Source of the DNA: Pseudomonadota bacterium
GTDB taxonomy: Bacteria > Pseudomonadota > Alphaproteobacteria > Acetobacterales > Acetobacteraceae
Direction: 5' to 3'
DNA: 7,908 nucleotides
NCBI GenBank assembly: GCA_021808205.1
Contig: JAKBCD010000056.1
Span: forward strand, 1 to 7,908
The notes beneath the pieces were generated by a model. That model was given only the letters and a program-made list of their open reading frames with translations, was not told the origin of the DNA and made no database searches. Made by a program: the position numbers and the translations under genes. Positions 1 to 7,588 of this stretch are shown here, piece after piece. Within the stretch, counting starts at the first letter, position 1. Every line of letters starts with the position of its first letter.

Positions 1-43
1 CGCCCCCCTTCGTAACCTTAAAGAACAGGCAGGCTAACCCCAT
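1..43 (+). other. Short leader upstream of sucC
   Basis: Forty-three bases before the sucC ATG. Apart from the weak AGGCAGG at 27-33 I see no promoter or coding signal. In many alphaproteobacteria malate dehydrogenase (mdh) precedes sucC, but nothing here shows which gene lies to the left. Confidence 0.4.
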
Positions 44-1240
44 ATGAACATACATGAATACCAGGGCAAGGAATTGCTGAAGTCCTTCGGTGTCGCGGTT
101 TTGGACGGCTATGTCGCCTGGACGCCCGAAGAAGCAGTGGACGCCGCCAAGAAGCTTCCTGGCCCCATCTATGTCGTGAAATCCCAGATTCATGCCGGTG
201 GCCGTGGTGCGGGCAAGTTCAAGGAAGACTCCAACGGCAAAGGCGGCGTGCGTCTGGCCAAGAGCCTGGACGAGGTGCGTGAGGCCGCGAGCGCGATGAT
301 CGGCCACACACTGATCACCAAGCAGACCGGCCCGGCTGGCCGTCTGGTGCGCCGCGTTTATGTGGAGGCAGGCTGCGACATCAAGCGCGAGCTTTATCTC
401 TCTTTGCTGATCGACCGTTCGGTGTCCGAGGTCGTGATTATGGCCTCCACTGAGGGCGGCATGGAGATTGAGGAAGTCGCCGAGCACCACCCCGAGAAGA
501 TCCTGCGCGCCCCGGTTGACCCGGCCTCTGGCATTTCCGGCTTCCATGCCCGCAAACTGGCCTTCGGCCTGGGCCTTGAAGGCAAGCAGGTGGGCACCTT
601 CACCAAATTCGTCACCGCCATGTACAACGCCTTCGTGGCGCTGGACATTGCGATCATCGAGATCAACCCGCTGGTCGTCACCGGCGCCGGTGAGATCTAC
701 GCGTTGGACGCCAAAGTCACCTTCGACGACAACTCCCTCTACCGCCACCCGCAGATCGAAACCCTGCGCGACGAAGGCGAGGAAGACCCGAAGGAGCTGG
801 AAGCCAACAAGTACTCGCTCTCTTATGTGGCGCTCGATGGCAATATCGGCTGCATGGTGAACGGTGCGGGCCTGGCCATGGCGACCATGGACATCATCAA
901 GCTCTACGGCGCCGAGCCCGCGAACTTCCTGGATGTTGGCGGCGGTGCCACCAAGGAGCGCGTGACCGCAGCCTTCAAGATCATCCTCTCCGACCCGAAT
1001 GTCGAGGGCATTCTGGTGAACATCTTCGGCGGCATCATGCGCTGCGACGTGATCGCGGAAGGCGTGATCGCGGCGGCGCGCGAGGTTTCGCTCTCCGTGC
1101 CGCTGGTGGTGCGCCTTGAAGGCACCAATGTGCAGCTCGGCAAGGACATCATGGCCAAATCCGGCCTGCCCATCATCCCCGCAGACAATCTGGCCGATGC
1201 GGCCGAGAAAATTGTTAAAGCCGTGAAGGAAGCCGCATAA
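44..1240 (+). CDS. sucC: Succinyl-CoA synthetase (ADP-forming) subunit beta
   Basis: Beta subunit of the cytoplasmic TCA-cycle enzyme that converts succinyl-CoA, ADP (or GDP) and phosphate to succinate, CoA and ATP (or GTP). The 398-residue product matches the family along its whole length; E. coli SucC has 388 residues. The start [12 protein letters not shown] is the usual SucC N-terminus. The ATP-grasp domain covers roughly residues 1-230: K46 and the HAGGRG loop (50-55) form the nucleotide site, and N208 (EINPL) and D222 (ALDAK) match the Mg-binding pair N199/D213 of E. coli, both offset by nine. The C-terminal CoA-ligase domain carries [11 protein letters not shown] (from 269), [11 protein letters not shown] (from 297) and GGIMRCD (329-335). 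Only a weak Shine-Dalgarno-like AGGCAGG (27-33) lies upstream. The stop overlaps the sucD start, which suggests coupled translation and equal amounts of the two subunits. Identification is firm; ATP versus GTP preference is not readable here. Confidence 0.98.
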   Translation: MNIHEYQGKELLKSFGVAVLDGYVAWTPEEAVDAAKKLPGPIYVVKSQIHAGGRGAGKFKEDSNGKGGVRLAKSLDEVREAASAMIGHTLITKQTGPAGRLVRRVYVEAGCDIKRELYLSLLIDRSVSEVVIMASTEGGMEIEEVAEHHPEKILRAPVDPASGISGFHARKLAFGLGLEGKQVGTFTKFVTAMYNAFVALDIAIIEINPLVVTGAGEIYALDAKVTFDDNSLYRHPQIETLRDEGEEDPKELEANKYSLSYVALDGNIGCMVNGAGLAMATMDIIKLYGAEPANFLDVGGGATKERVTAAFKIILSDPNVEGILVNIFGGIMRCDVIAEGVIAAAREVSLSVPLVVRLEGTNVQLGKDIMAKSGLPIIPADNLADAAEKIVKAVKEAA

Positions 1241-2115
1241 TGGCCATTCTCGTCAACAAGAACACCAAGGTCATCACCCAGGGCTTTACCGGCGCCCAGG
1301 GCACATTTCATTCCGAGCAGGCGCTTGCCTACGGCACCAAGGTCGTGGGCGGTGTGACCCCCGGCAAAGGTGGTACCACGCATCTGGACCTGCCGGTATT
1401 CAATACCGTGGGCGAGGCCGTGGCCAAAACCGGTGCCAATGCCTCGGCCATCTATGTGCCGCCGCCCTTCGCGGCCGACTCCATCCTGGAAGCCATCGAT
1501 GCTGGCGTCGAGCTGATCGTCTGCATCACCGAGGGCATTCCGGTGCTGGACATGGTGAAGGTCAAGCGCGCCCTTTGTGGCTCCAAATCCCGCCTGGTGG
1601 GCCCGAACTGCCCCGGCGTCATCACGCCCGATGAATGCAAGATCGGTATCATGCCGGGCCATATCCACAAGCGCGGCTCCATCGGTATCGTCTCCCGCTC
1701 CGGCACCCTCACCTATGAGGCCGTGGCACAGACCACGGCCGCCGGGCTTGGCCAGTCCACCTGTGTTGGCATCGGCGGTGACCCGGTGAAGGGCACGGAT
1801 TTCATCGAGGTGCTGGATCTTTTCCTGCATGACGAGGAAACCCAGGCGATTATCATGATCGGCGAGATCGGGGGTCCCTCCGAGATCGACGGCGCGGAGT
1901 TCTTGGCCAGGCACAAAATTAAAAAACCGGTCGTAGGTTTCATTGCGGGTGCTACGGCTCCTCCGGGTCGGCGCATGGGCCATGCCGGCGCGGTTATTTC
2001 CGGCGGCAAAGACACCGCCCAGGCGAAGATTGCTGCCATGAAGGAAGCGGGTATCTTCGTGGCAGACAGCCCAGCCTCTCTGGGCAGCACTATGCTAAAG
2101 GCGTTAAGCGCCTGA
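1240..2115 (+). CDS. sucD: Succinyl-CoA synthetase subunit alpha
   Basis: Alpha subunit of succinyl-CoA synthetase. It binds CoA and carries the histidine that is phosphorylated during catalysis. The 291-residue product has the usual family length. The N-terminal Rossmann-like CoA-binding domain starts with the [10 protein letters not shown] loop (15-24) and continues through [11 protein letters not shown]124 sits in the conserved GPNCPG motif. GEIGG (208-212) supplies E209, and H248 in [14 protein letters not shown] is the active-site phosphohistidine, equivalent to His246 of E. coli. The ATG uses the last base of the sucC stop codon (TAATG), and AAGGA at 1226-1230, inside the sucC end, gives a 9-nt spacing. 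The gene is followed within 10 bp by an intrinsic terminator. Nothing in it looks degraded or unusual. Confidence 0.98.
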   Translation: MAILVNKNTKVITQGFTGAQGTFHSEQALAYGTKVVGGVTPGKGGTTHLDLPVFNTVGEAVAKTGANASAIYVPPPFAADSILEAIDAGVELIVCITEGIPVLDMVKVKRALCGSKSRLVGPNCPGVITPDECKIGIMPGHIHKRGSIGIVSRSGTLTYEAVAQTTAAGLGQSTCVGIGGDPVKGTDFIEVLDLFLHDEETQAIIMIGEIGGPSEIDGAEFLARHKIKKPVVGFIAGATAPPGRRMGHAGAVISGGKDTAQAKIAAMKEAGIFVADSPASLGSTMLKALSA

Positions 2116-2122
2116 TTTCATT

Positions 2123-2157
2123 AGCCCCATGGTGGCAACACCGTGGGGCTTTTTTTT
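2123..2157 (+). terminator. Intrinsic terminator after sucCD
   Basis: A 10-bp stem pairs 2123-2132 with 2141-2150, with one T-G wobble and an otherwise perfect GC-rich match. The loop is 8 nt, and an uninterrupted run of eight T (2150-2157) follows. It lies 7 nt past the sucD stop, so it should end much of the sucCD transcript before sucA. Confidence 0.92.
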
Positions 2158-2339
2158 GTCCTGGGCGCAAGTTAGGGTAAAGTTGTTGTAACTATGCGCA
2201 TGCGGCAACCCAGCCTCATCACCATGGTAACGCTGTAATAACATTGCTGCCTTATATGCGCCGCAAAAGAAGCCCTGCATATCTTCAGCCTAGCCGATTC
2301 CAAAAGCCAGGCGGCGGGTTCTAGGAGAGGATTGTTTAT
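2158..2339 (+). other. Non-coding gap upstream of sucA, probable promoter/leader
   Basis: About 180 bp between the sucCD terminator and sucA with no coding signal. It is more AT-rich than its flanks, as expected for a promoter region. Because a terminator precedes it, a sucA promoter is expected here, but I see no convincing -35/-10 pair. Weak matches include TTGTCC (2156-2161) with TAAAGT (2178-2183) at a 16-bp spacing, and AT-rich patches at 2236-2244 and 2252-2257. Short palindromes ATGCGCAT (2194-2201) and ACCATGGT (2221-2228) and a repeated TATGCGC (2193-2199, 2255-2261) are present and could be chance. Confidence 0.5.
2323..2330 (+). promoter_or_regulatory. Ribosome binding site of sucA
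   Basis: AGGAGAGG lies 9 nt before the ATG at 2340. It is a strong Shine-Dalgarno and supports that start over the in-frame ATG ten codons later. Confidence 0.85.
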
Positions 2340-5201
2340 ATGGCCGGTGTGGACGTGATTGCGACGGCAATGAACGGGTCAAACGCCCAATTCATCGCGC
2401 AGCTTTATGCGAAATGGGTGGAAGCCCCTAACTCAGTTGATCCCGATTTCGCGGCCCTGTTCGCAGCGCTGGACGACGACACCCGCGCCATCTTCACAGA
2501 TGCCAGTGGCGCGTCCTGGGCGCCCCGCCCTTCCGTATTCGAAACTGTAAGCACCGATGCCGCACCCAGGCAGATTAATAGTGCAGCCTCTGTCGCGGCA
2601 GGGTCCCGTGCCGCGACGCTTGATTCCATCCGTGCCCTTATGCTCATCCGCGCCTATCGCGTGCGTGGCCATCTGGAAGCGAAGCTCGACCCACTGGGTC
2701 TGAAGCAGACAGGCTACCATTCCGAGCTCGACCCCGCCTCCTACGGCTTTACCGAAGCCGCTGACTTTGACCGCCCGATCTTCCTGGATGGCGTTCTAGG
2801 GTTCGACACCGCCACGCTGCGCGAGGTCATGGCGGCGCTTCGCCAGAGCTATTGCGGTGATATCGGCGTTGAGTTCATGCACATCCAGGATCCAGCGCAG
2901 AAAAGCTGGATTCAGCGTAGAATCGAGGGTGCGCCATGGCTTGCCGCCTACGACAAAAAGGCCAAGGTCAAAATCCTGAAGCAGCTTACCGAAGCGGATA
3001 GCTTCGAAACCTTCTGCCAGAAGCGCTTTGTCGGCACCAAGCGTTTCGGGCTTGAGGGCGGTGAGAGTACGATTCCAGCACTGCACGCGATCATCGAAAT
3101 CGCCGCCGGCAAGGGCGTGCGCGAGATCGCCATCGGTATGCCGCATCGCGGCCGCCTCAATACGCTGGTCAATATCGTCAAGAAGCCGCTGGTGGCATTG
3201 TTCTCCGAATTCGGGGGCAACTCCTTCAAGCCCGATGACGTGCAGGGTTCGGGCGACGTGAAATACCATCTCGGCACCTCGACGGACATGGTGATCAACG
3301 GCAACCAGGTCCACGTCTCCCTGCAACCCAACCCCTCGCATCTCGAGGCGGTGGACCCGGTGGTGGTCGGCAAGGTCCGCGCCCGCATGGATATGACGGG
3401 CGACGCCACCCGCAAATCCGCGATGGCCATCCAGATGCATGGCGATGCCGCCTTCGCCGGGCAGGGGCTGGTTTACGAGACTCTCGCGATGAGCCAGTTG
3501 ATCGGTTATCGCACCGGCGGCTCGGTGCACCTGGTCGTGAACAACCAGATCGGCTTCACCACCGTCCCGGCGCATGCCTTCTCTGGCATGTATTGCACGG
3601 ACGTCGCCAAATCCGTGCAGGCGCCGATCCTGCACGTAAACGGCGACAATCCGGAGGCCGTAGTCTATGCCGCGCAGCTTGCGGCCGAGTTCCGCTGCGA
3701 ATTCGCAACGGACGTGGTCATCGACCTGGTCTGCTACCGTCGCCACGGCCATAACGAGAACGATGAACCGGCCTTCACCCAGCCGATCATGTACAAAGCA
3801 ATCCGCTCGATCCAGACCACCTGCGTTCTCTATGCCGAAAAGCTGGCCAAAGAGGGCTCTGTCTCTGCCGAGGAGGCAAAGGCGATCCATGACGCCTATA
3901 CCGAGGAGCTGGAAGCCGCCTTCGAGGGAGCCAAGGACTACAGGGTCAACAAGGCGGACTGGCTGGAAGGCCATTGGGCGGGGCTGAAGCAGGCCGGCGA
4001 TGATGTCGAGCAGCAGGATGGCGTGACCGCCGCGCCGCTGGCGCAGCTGCAGCAGGTGGGCAAGGCGCTCTACACCCCGCCGCAGAATTTCGAGCTGAAC
4101 CCGAAGATCGCGCGTCAGCTCGAAGCCAAGAAGCATATGTTCGAGACCGGCGAAGGGCTGGACTGGGCAACCGGCGAGGCGCTGGCCTTCGGCACGCTGC
4201 AGCTGGATGGGCACCGTGTGCGCCTCTCCGGTGAGGATGTGCAGCGCGGTACCTTCTCCCAGCGCCATGCCGTGCTGGTCGATCAGGTCAACCAGAACGA
4301 ATATGTGCCGCTGAATAACATCCGCGAGGGGCAGGCCCGCATAGAGCTATTCAACTCGCTTCTCTCGGAGGCGGGCGTGCTCGGGTTTGAATACGGCTAC
4401 TCCTTGGCCGACCCTTCGGTGCTGGTGCTGTGGGAAGCGCAGTTTGGCGATTTTGCCAATGGCGCGCAGGTAATCATCGACCAGTTCATCGCCGCCGGTG
4501 AGACCAAATGGCTGCGCATGTCCGGGCTGGTGATGCTGCTCCCTCACGGCCAGGAGGGTCAGGGGCCGGAGCATTCCTCCGCCCGTCTGGAGCGCTATCT
4601 GCAGCTCTGCGCTGAAAACAACTTCATCGTTGGCAATATCTCAACCCCGGCCAATTATTACCACGCGCTGCGCCGGCAGATGAAGCGCAACTACCGCAAG
4701 CCGCTGATCCTGATGACGCCGAAATCCCTGCTGCGTCATAAGCTCTGCGTCTCGCCGCTGGCGGATTTCGCGGAAGGCACGGGTTTCAAGTTCGTGCTAC
4801 CGGAGACCGACGAGCTTGTGGCGCCCGAGCAGGTGAAGCGCGTCGTGCTCTGCTCTGGCAAGGTTTATTACGATCTGCTGGCCGAGCGGCGTGAGCGCGG
4901 CATCAAGGATGTCGCCATTGTCCGGCTGGAGCAGATCTATCCGTTCCCCGCCAAGGCCCTGAAGGCGGCGATTGAGGGCTATAAAAACGCGGAGCTGGTG
5001 TGGTGCCAGGAGGAGCCCGAGAATAACGGCGCCTGGTTCTTTGTGGATCGCCGGATCGAGGCGGCGCTGGAGTGCTTGGGCAATGCCGCCAAGCGTCCGC
5101 GCTATGTCGGCCGTGTGGCCATGGCCTCGCCCGCTCCGGGCCTGGCCAAGGTTTATGCCGCCGGGCAGGCGGCCCTGGTCAACGAGGCGCTGAGCGTCTA
5201 A
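2340..5201 (+). CDS. sucA: 2-oxoglutarate dehydrogenase E1 component
   Basis: Thiamine-diphosphate-dependent E1 of the 2-oxoglutarate dehydrogenase complex. It decarboxylates 2-oxoglutarate and transfers the succinyl group to the lipoyl arm of E2. The product has 953 residues; E. coli SucA has 933. An N-terminal E2-binding segment (about 15-50, [13 protein letters not shown]) is followed by [14 protein letters not shown] (from 107). The catalytic half holds GMPHRGRLN with H269 and VKYHLG with H310, equivalent to His260 and His298 of E. coli by alignment of these motifs. The ThDP/Mg site is HGDAA (D369) with [10 protein letters not shown] (N401/N402), and [11 protein letters not shown] spans 467-477. 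The transketolase-like C-terminal half carries [10 protein letters not shown] (736-745), the [10 protein letters not shown] block, [10 protein letters not shown] and [12 protein letters not shown]. All family landmarks are intact, and no acyltransferase domain is fused as in actinobacterial KGD. sucB follows after 35 bp in the same transcription unit. Confidence 0.98.
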   Translation: MAGVDVIATAMNGSNAQFIAQLYAKWVEAPNSVDPDFAALFAALDDDTRAIFTDASGASWAPRPSVFETVSTDAAPRQINSAASVAAGSRAATLDSIRALMLIRAYRVRGHLEAKLDPLGLKQTGYHSELDPASYGFTEAADFDRPIFLDGVLGFDTATLREVMAALRQSYCGDIGVEFMHIQDPAQKSWIQRRIEGAPWLAAYDKKAKVKILKQLTEADSFETFCQKRFVGTKRFGLEGGESTIPALHAIIEIAAGKGVREIAIGMPHRGRLNTLVNIVKKPLVALFSEFGGNSFKPDDVQGSGDVKYHLGTSTDMVINGNQVHVSLQPNPSHLEAVDPVVVGKVRARMDMTGDATRKSAMAIQMHGDAAFAGQGLVYETLAMSQLIGYRTGGSVHLVVNNQIGFTTVPAHAFSGMYCTDVAKSVQAPILHVNGDNPEAVVYAAQLAAEFRCEFATDVVIDLVCYRRHGHNENDEPAFTQPIMYKAIRSIQTTCVLYAEKLAKEGSVSAEEAKAIHDAYTEELEAAFEGAKDYRVNKADWLEGHWAGLKQAGDDVEQQDGVTAAPLAQLQQVGKALYTPPQNFELNPKIARQLEAKKHMFETGEGLDWATGEALAFGTLQLDGHRVRLSGEDVQRGTFSQRHAVLVDQVNQNEYVPLNNIREGQARIELFNSLLSEAGVLGFEYGYSLADPSVLVLWEAQFGDFANGAQVIIDQFIAAGETKWLRMSGLVMLLPHGQEGQGPEHSSARLERYLQLCAENNFIVGNISTPANYYHALRRQMKRNYRKPLILMTPKSLLRHKLCVSPLADFAEGTGFKFVLPETDELVAPEQVKRVVLCSGKVYYDLLAERRERGIKDVAIVRLEQIYPFPAKALKAAIEGYKNAELVWCQEEPENNGAWFFVDRRIEAALECLGNAAKRPRYVGRVAMASPAPGLAKVYAAGQAALVNEALSV

Positions 5202-5226
5202 TCCCCGTTTCACGACAAGAGAGAGC

Positions 5227-5231
5227 AGGAG
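5227..5231 (+). promoter_or_regulatory. Ribosome binding site deciding the sucB start
   Basis: AGGAG lies 5 nt before the ATG at 5237. The reading frame is open back to 5072, inside sucA, but this site and the family N-terminus fix the start at 5237. Confidence 0.88.
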
Positions 5232-5236
5232 TTTCC

Positions 5237-6451
5237 ATGTCGGCCGAGATCAAGGTTCCCACGCTGGGCGAAAGTGTTGCCACAGCCACCATCGCCCGCT
5301 GGATCAAGAAAATTGGCGAGGCCGTTGCAGCCGACGAGCCCGTTGTCGAGCTGGAAACAGACAAGGTTACCGTCGAGGTGAATGCCCCGGAAGCCGGTGT
5401 GATCGCCGAGATCGCCGCCGATGAGGGGGCTGAGGTTGCCCCGGGCGATGTGCTGGGCATGATCGACGCCAAGGGTGCTGCCGCGGGGCCGAAGAAGGAG
5501 CCTGCTGAGGCCGCAGCACCCAAGACGGGTGTCAGCCCGCAGCAGGAGGCTCCCGGCCCGGTCGCCCGCCCCGGTGTGGGCGCGCTGCCCGCCGCCGCCA
5601 AGCTGGCCGCCGAGAAGGGCGTGAGCACCGCCGACGTGACCGGCACCGCCAAGGGCGGCCGCGTTTCCAAGGGCGATGTGCAGGACTTCCTGAACAAGCC
5701 GGCCGCTGCCGCCGCCGCCGCCGCGCCAAAAGCCCCGCGCGCCAATGATGTGCGCGAGGAGCGGGTGAAGATGACCCGCCTGCGCAAGACCATCGCCAAC
5801 CGCTTGAAGGAGGCGCAGAACACCGCCGCCATGCTCACCACCTTCAATGAGGTGGATATGAGTGCGGTGATGGCGCTGCGTTCGTCCTACCGCGACGTGT
5901 TCGAGAAGAAGCACAAGGGCATCCGCCTCGGCTTCAACGGCTTCTTCGTGAAGGCGGTGTGCGCGGCGCTGGCCGAGTTTCCGGCGGTGAATGCCGAGAT
6001 CGACGGTGACGAGATCGTCTATAAGAACTTCGTCAATATGGGCATTGCTGTCGGTGGCGCCAATGGTCTCGTGGTGCCGGTGATCCGCGATGCGCAAACC
6101 AAGTCAATCGCCGAGATCGAAGCGGAGATCGCAGGCTTTGCCAGGAGTGCGAAGGACGGCACGTTGAAGCTGGATCAGCTTTCCGGCGGCTCCTTCTCGA
6201 TCACCAATGGCGGTGTTTACGGCTCGCTGATGAGCACGCCGATCCTCAACCCGCCGCAATCGGCGATCCTTGGCATGCACAAGATTCAGGATCGCCCAGT
6301 GGCCGTGGATGGCAAGGTCGAGATCCGCCCGATGATGTATCTGGCGGTCTCCTACGATCACCGGATCATCGACGGCCGCGAGGCTGTTTCCTTTCTCGTG
6401 CGTGTGAAAGAGAGCATCGAAGATCCGCGCCGCCTGCTGCTGGAGATCTGA
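5237..6451 (+). CDS. sucB: 2-oxoglutarate dehydrogenase E2, dihydrolipoyllysine succinyltransferase
   Basis: Core E2 of the 2-oxoglutarate dehydrogenase complex (also called odhB). It takes the succinyl group from E1 on a swinging lipoyl arm and passes it to CoA. The product has 404 residues; E. coli SucB has 405. One lipoyl domain (about 2-78) holds ETDKVTVE with the lipoylated K43. An Ala/Pro/Lys linker (79-115) leads to the peripheral subunit-binding domain (about 116-152, ending [13 protein letters not shown]). A second linker holds eight alanines in a row (156-163). The catalytic acetyltransferase core runs from about 170 to the end and closes with [14 protein letters not shown]375 and D379 are the catalytic pair and have the same numbers as in E. 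coli. The subunit-binding domain lacks two arginines found in the Bacillus stearothermophilus E2p domain. No E3 gene follows; a terminator does. Confidence 0.97.
   Translation: MSAEIKVPTLGESVATATIARWIKKIGEAVAADEPVVELETDKVTVEVNAPEAGVIAEIAADEGAEVAPGDVLGMIDAKGAAAGPKKEPAEAAAPKTGVSPQQEAPGPVARPGVGALPAAAKLAAEKGVSTADVTGTAKGGRVSKGDVQDFLNKPAAAAAAAAPKAPRANDVREERVKMTRLRKTIANRLKEAQNTAAMLTTFNEVDMSAVMALRSSYRDVFEKKHKGIRLGFNGFFVKAVCAALAEFPAVNAEIDGDEIVYKNFVNMGIAVGGANGLVVPVIRDAQTKSIAEIEAEIAGFARSAKDGTLKLDQLSGGSFSITNGGVYGSLMSTPILNPPQSAILGMHKIQDRPVAVDGKVEIRPMMYLAVSYDHRIIDGREAVSFLVRVKESIEDPRRLLLEI
5708..5722 (+). repeat. Short GCC trinucleotide run in sucB
   Basis: Five perfect GCC units in a row, part of an eight-codon alanine stretch (5702-5725) in the flexible linker between the subunit-binding and catalytic domains of SucB. 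Slippage in whole units would only change linker length. It is a low-complexity linker rather than a mobile or regulatory repeat. Confidence 0.7.
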
Positions 6452-6455
6452 AAAA

Positions 6456-6485
6456 TAAAAACGGCCCCGGAAGGGGCCGTTTTTT
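6456..6485. terminator. Bidirectional intrinsic terminator between convergent genes
   Basis: A perfect 8-bp GC-rich stem pairs 6461-6468 with 6473-6480, closed by a GGAA tetraloop. An A-run lies on the left (from 6456) and a T-run on the right (6480-6485), so either strand reads as hairpin plus U-tract. It starts 5 nt after the sucB stop and lies 36 nt beyond the end of the minus-strand glycosyltransferase, so it can serve both transcripts. Confidence 0.92.
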
Positions 6486-6520
6486 ATCGCGGCAGATTTT
6501 TGCAAAAGCCACGGGAACAT

Positions 6521-7588
6521 TTAAGCGCTTGCTAGCTCGCGTACCGGTACAAGGTTATCCAGGAACCGCTCCGCGCAAGCCCGCCAGGAATAGTGCTCCG
6601 CATAGGGGCGGCAATGACCGCGGTCGATTTCCAATGCCTCTAGGCAGGCCCTGCGTAAATCCTCATCCAGCGCACCCACGGGCTGCGGCGCCTCGCCCAG
6701 AATATCCATCGGCCCCGTCACGGGATATGCCGCCACCGGCAGACCGGAGGCCAAGGCTTCGAGCACCACCAGCCCGAACGTATCGGTCCTGGAGGGAAAC
6801 ACGAACACATCCGCCCCGGCATAGGCCGCCGCCAACGCCGCACCATGGCGCGCCCCGGCAAAATGCACATTGGGAAATTCTTTTTCCAGCACCCTGCGCT
6901 GTGGCCCGTCGCCTACCACCAGTTTCGACCCTGGAAGTTCAAGTTTCAGAAAGGCACGGAGGTTCTTCTCCACCGCCACCCGGCCCACATAAGCAAAAAT
7001 GGGGCGTGGCAGATCCCATTCCTCTCTTGGCTCCAGATGAAACGCGTCCAGATCCACCCCACGCGACCAGGAGCGCAGATGTTTAAAGCCCCGTACCGCC
7101 AGCTCTTCGCGCAGCGATTGCGTCGCAACCATCACCGCCGCGCTCGTGCCATGAAACCAGCGCAGCCAGGCATAGGTTAGGCGAGACGGGATGCGCGTGC
7201 GCGCCTCCAGATATTCGGCAAAACGCGTGTGGAAAGCCGTTGTGAAATTCAGGCCCTTTTTCTTCGCATAGGCTCTGGCGGCTATCCCCAGCGGCCCTTC
7301 TGTTGCCACATGCAGCGCATCGGGTTGGAACGCCTCGATGATCTTCGCCAGCTTGCGGCCGGGAAGCAGTGCCAGCCGGATTTCCGGGTAGGATGGCATC
7401 GGCATGGTGTTGAACCTGTCAGGTCCGACCACCTCGACGATCTTGCCCATCGCCTGCATCTCGGCGGTGATCGTACGCAGGGTTCGCACCACACCGTTTA
7501 CCTGGGGCTCCCAGGCATCGGTGACGATGAGAATGCGCGCGAGACCCGCGAAGGCCAGCAGCGGCTCAGGCTCCTGCTGATACAGCAC
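6521..7588 (-). CDS. GT4-family glycosyltransferase (GT-B fold, mannosyltransferase-like)
   Basis: Probable retaining glycosyltransferase that moves a sugar from a nucleotide donor to a lipid or envelope acceptor; donor and acceptor cannot be read from the sequence. Numbered from the GTG at 7588 (355 residues), the N-terminal Rossmann half starts ARILIVTDAWEPQVNGVVRT (17-36) with the glycine loop. It continues with HVATEGPLG (93-101) and AFHTRF (118-123). The donor half has SRGVDLDAF (175-183), YVGRVAVEKN (200-209), VGDGPQR (225-231) and PSRTDTFGLVVLEALASG (265-282), where D269 and E277 hold the E-x7-E positions. The pattern resembles MgtA-type alpha-mannosyltransferases and SQD2-like lipid glycosyltransferases. 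There is no signal peptide or membrane segment. The start is uncertain: GTG 7588 overlaps the upstream gene by 23 bp, and CTG 7561 has a better Shine-Dalgarno. The open frame back to 7786 is antisense-like sequence inside the neighbour. It is probably co-transcribed with the upstream phosphoesterase. Confidence 0.9.
   Translation of the reverse strand: MLYQQEPEPLLAFAGLARILIVTDAWEPQVNGVVRTLRTITAEMQAMGKIVEVVGPDRFNTMPMPSYPEIRLALLPGRKLAKIIEAFQPDALHVATEGPLGIAARAYAKKKGLNFTTAFHTRFAEYLEARTRIPSRLTYAWLRWFHGTSAAVMVATQSLREELAVRGFKHLRSWSRGVDLDAFHLEPREEWDLPRPIFAYVGRVAVEKNLRAFLKLELPGSKLVVGDGPQRRVLEKEFPNVHFAGARHGAALAAAYAGADVFVFPSRTDTFGLVVLEALASGLPVAAYPVTGPMDILGEAPQPVGALDEDLRRACLEALEIDRGHCRPYAEHYSWRACAERFLDNLVPVRELASA

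Noticed and set aside
904..1983. Open frame of 359 codons on the minus strand across sucC and sucD
   Set aside because: It spans the junction of two certain genes and mirrors their codon bias. No family features or start signal are visible.
2156..2183. Possible sigma-70 promoter (TTGTCC, 16 bp, TAAAGT)
   Set aside because: Only four of six bases match in each box, and the -35 overlaps the terminator's T-run. Too weak to annotate as a promoter.
2796..4268. Long open frame of 490 codons on the minus strand across sucA
   Set aside because: It lies opposite a fully conserved sucA, and its translation is rich in H, R, G, D and L as expected of the antisense of GC-rich codons. It has no recognisable domain or ribosome binding site.
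5072..5236. N-terminal extension of sucB into the sucA end
   Set aside because: The frame is open but the peptide is not lipoyl-domain-like, and AGGAG plus ATG at 5237 gives the standard E2 N-terminus.
6529..7180. Plus-strand open frames opposite the glycosyltransferase (185 and 111 codons)
   Set aside because: They overlap each other and a well-supported gene. Their composition (Pro/Arg/His-rich) is typical of antisense frames and no motif is recognisable.
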